Origin: Euclidia mi
Lineage: Eukaryota; Arthropoda; Insecta; Lepidoptera; Erebidae
Length of the DNA: 64,000 nt
Reading direction: 5' to 3'
Assembly (NCBI GenBank): GCA_944739405.2
Contig: OX123205.2
Span: forward strand, 37,654,475 to 37,718,474
Both the position numbers and the translations under genes were made by a program. Positions 61,409 through 64,000 of this stretch are shown piece after piece; position 1 is the first letter of the stretch, and the number at the start of each line of letters is the position of its first letter. Under the pieces are notes generated by a model. The model saw only the letters and a list, made by a program, of their open reading frames with translations. It was not told the DNA's origin and made no database searches.

Positions 61409-64000
61409 AAAGTCCATTACCAAATTTTGCGATAAATATCCTTACTTATATTAAGATAAGGTTTATTTTTCAATACAAACTTGCATTACCAGGGCGTCAC
61501 ACGAAGTTTTCTATACTCGAGTGCCCAAAAACTTGCAAGTATATTGATACCTGGTTTTCGACCCTGGTATTTTTATAGAGACGCACTTGGTGTACTTGGT
61601 ACGCGATTTTGCAATTGTGCGACTCATGAAGTCATGACTATCGGCATAGATAAATTTAATACTATACCTATCAGGAACCAAGCGAATGAGTTCTAGACTT
61701 CTAGAGAAGTCGGCCATCAAAGTTTAAAAATGCGTTTTGTTTTTTTCATTAGCTTGATTTACAACATACTCAACATCAACTGTTTATTAGTTGCTATTGT
61801 CTGTTCAAGATACCTACGAAAAAAATAAAAGGTAAAAAATATACAGTATCATTTATGAATTGAAGGGTTAGGCGTATTTTTGTAAAACTAACTGCATCTT
61901 TCGCTTGGAGAATTTAACTTAAATCTACTTTTGTTGCGAAGGCGACATTAAAAGAACCATTATATGGTTTGTTTACATTTTATTTTTTCGTATCTTGAAC
62001 AGACTATAGGTAGGTAAATGTAAGACGCATATTGATTAACATAATTTATGAAAATTTATTATATAATACTACTACAAACACAGTAAGTTTTTATTATGTA
62101 TAAAATTTAAAGTACACTACTTTTACGTACTTAAACGTAAAAATAAAACGCAATCGCTCGACTAGGTACCTATACAGGTACTTTTTAAAATAAATGCTCA
62201 TGGCCGTTCATTGGTTAACATAATATCTTACTTTTTCAAATATTTGATGTTTATTTAATAAATATTTATTTATTTTACCATCTACAGATTAATACCAAAT
62301 TAAATAAAAATAAATATATACATACGTAAAAGCGCCATCTATGAATGTCGAGTGAAAGTTAACTCATTGTAACGTTTTACTACAAGCTAGTACGTATTTT
62401 GGCCACCAGAGCAACGAAGTGCACATCATATTTTTCAAAAATATTCATATTCAATTAAATGTTTCATTTTTTATTTAATCGTAATAAAGGGATTTTTTTA
62501 TTAATAAATATCATATTTTAGAACTTTATTTTCTTATTTATCATTTATGCATGAAATCATCAATAACAATCGATACTAGTAAAGCCATCTGTTGAGAGAG
62601 TTAAGAATGACGGAAAACGTTCTAAGGAATGAGACCCCATGAAATTACGAAGGTTCCTGCTAGTTCTAGTATTATACTATTACCTACCTTTTTTTAAATG
62701 ATGACTACGCTTTTCACACCTACCTTCTGACACGGTAATTAACTTTAGCGTGATAAAGTCGGATAAGCTTAATCTATTATTATTGTTTATTATTTTTAAA
62801 ACATATTGCGGTTATAATGTATACTAGCAGGACAATCCACACTTTTTACCTGCGTTATGGACAATGTATTAAGTATTTCATTGTTGTCTATGATTAGTAC
62901 TACCTACTTACTTACAGGGTAATTTTCAAAATGAAAGCCAATAGGAATCTGCTTATTACATAACCAATAGGTAATTTCTTAGGGTACTTACTTAACTAAG
63001 TACATATTTTTTCGCTTATTTTTAAAGCTCGGGGTGAGTTATAGGCTTTTGGAATTAAAGGTAATATCGTTATGAAATTATAATGATAAGGTAGATGGTA
63101 TGTACTGTTATCGAACAAGTTGGCAATGAATAGATATTACTGTAAGTAGCGCATACGCAATTAGATGGTTGACGTTAAGTAACGTTCAAAGCGGTTGGAC
63201 ATCGGATGGGTAACCAAATAACTGTTATTTCAAGTTGCTCTGTGCTGATAGTAATATGGACGTTAATTTACGAAATGAAAAATTTATAATTATACTCGTC
63301 AGTTATTAACTCAGAACATAAAAAACAATAGAAATGGTATGCACCCAAATTACTGTAGGAACCGCTGTCGCCAAACTCACACAAGTAAACCGATAATCAT
63401 ATATTGCACTACAAAGAAACAATGCGTTTGATTCGTAGTTTAAATTTATTCAAAACTAGCCTACTTCACAGATTTGGAATTAAACCCTGATTACCTACAA
63501 ATAAGATTTATTTTGCTTTAGCGGTAGAACGTATTTACGATCTATAGTCATACTCATGTCATACTAGATTCGATTTACGAGTCAATTCCGCTACTCAACC
63601 ATAGATGGCGGTATTCTCAGTTGTAGCAATCATAATCTTAATTGCATAAGGCATATGGTGGACATTTGCGTGATCGGTCGGTTTCTGTTTCTACTCGGTT
63701 AGGGCCGTACCACGTAGCACATTGGATTACTTTATCGATATCGATAGATGATGCGATATTTTGTTCAATATAATGTGCAAAAAATAAGACTTGTCGGAAG
63801 TATATTTTTTATTTGGCACACAAACAGTTGTACATTTTAAACAATCATAAAGACACAAAGACCGACAGACAAGTAGTTATAAAATTAAATAAAAGTGCAA
63901 TAAATATTAAAAAATATATTTGTTAAGGAATTGGCGTCTGGAAAGTCTTATTTTTAATTTTAATAAATGGTGTATGCGGACAGTTACAACTTTTCAACTA
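61409..64000. other. Intergenic AT-rich DNA, nothing recognised
   Basis: Short palindromes and many small ORFs occur (61481-61720), none with a domain. GCGCCATCTATGAATG at 62332 and ATAGATGGCGGTATTC at 63602 are opposite-strand versions of a common short repeat word. No gene, SINE head or inverted-repeat element was identified. Confidence 0.5.

Overview
The window is a piece of an insect nuclear genome, most probably a moth or butterfly. The inference rests on AT-rich, gene-poor DNA; short exons with GT/AG introns; tRNA-headed SINEs with box-B sequences; Helitron-like ends (TCTATACTAAT...CTAGT); RTE, I-like and Jockey-like non-LTR retrotransposons; and THAP and ZAD/C2H2 zinc-finger exons. I see no rRNA or free-standing tRNA gene, no CRISPR array and no bacterial operon.

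Layout. 1-4300: a short open tail, a hAT MITE with a perfect 8-bp target duplication, an inverted-repeat element and G/C tracts. 4308-9686: a nested stack (RTE fragment split by a SINE, itself split by another non-LTR element), then a 3.04-kb RTE bounded by a 13-bp duplication. 10.8-11.7 kb: a minus-strand THAP domain over two exons, followed by a 5'-truncated I-like LINE (11834-13920). 14-18.6 kb: SINEs, foldbacks and a terminal-inverted-repeat element. 18.8-21.7 kb: minus-strand ZAD/C2H2 exons plus two acidic exons. 22.9-24.2 kb: a motif-iterated element. 26.5-29.6 kb: a MITE with an internal minisatellite and decayed LINE pieces. 29.6-35.3 kb: a nearly complete I-like LINE whose body and poly(A) 3' end point in opposite directions, as in twin priming, with a 586-bp foldback inside it.

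36-52 kb is the most gene-like part. Three plus-strand THAP genes start at 36032, 43250 and 47722. All have the same design: a 16-17 codon first exon with a phase-1 donor and the rest of THAP in exon 2. The first runs into a broken P-element-like (THAP9-like) transposase; the other two have intact THAP domains. Transposons occupy their introns, and part of exon 2 of the third was tandemly duplicated. 52163-54112 is a 5'-truncated but uninterrupted LINE reverse transcriptase with a 13-bp duplication. 57-58.3 kb is a 120-bp minisatellite with a 600-bp higher-order period. The last 5 kb is mostly featureless AT-rich DNA with a few small repeats.

Working links: one SINE family ends in the same 3' hairpin as the 52-kb LINE, so that LINE is its likely helper; one copy of this SINE also carries a leader resembling the 5' end of the RTE. 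The two I-like copies are almost identical and so probably recent. The best leads for something undescribed are the THAP cluster with P-transposase remains, the two motif-iterated elements (22.9 and 43.8 kb), the SINE/LINE/RTE chimera and the inverted LINE.
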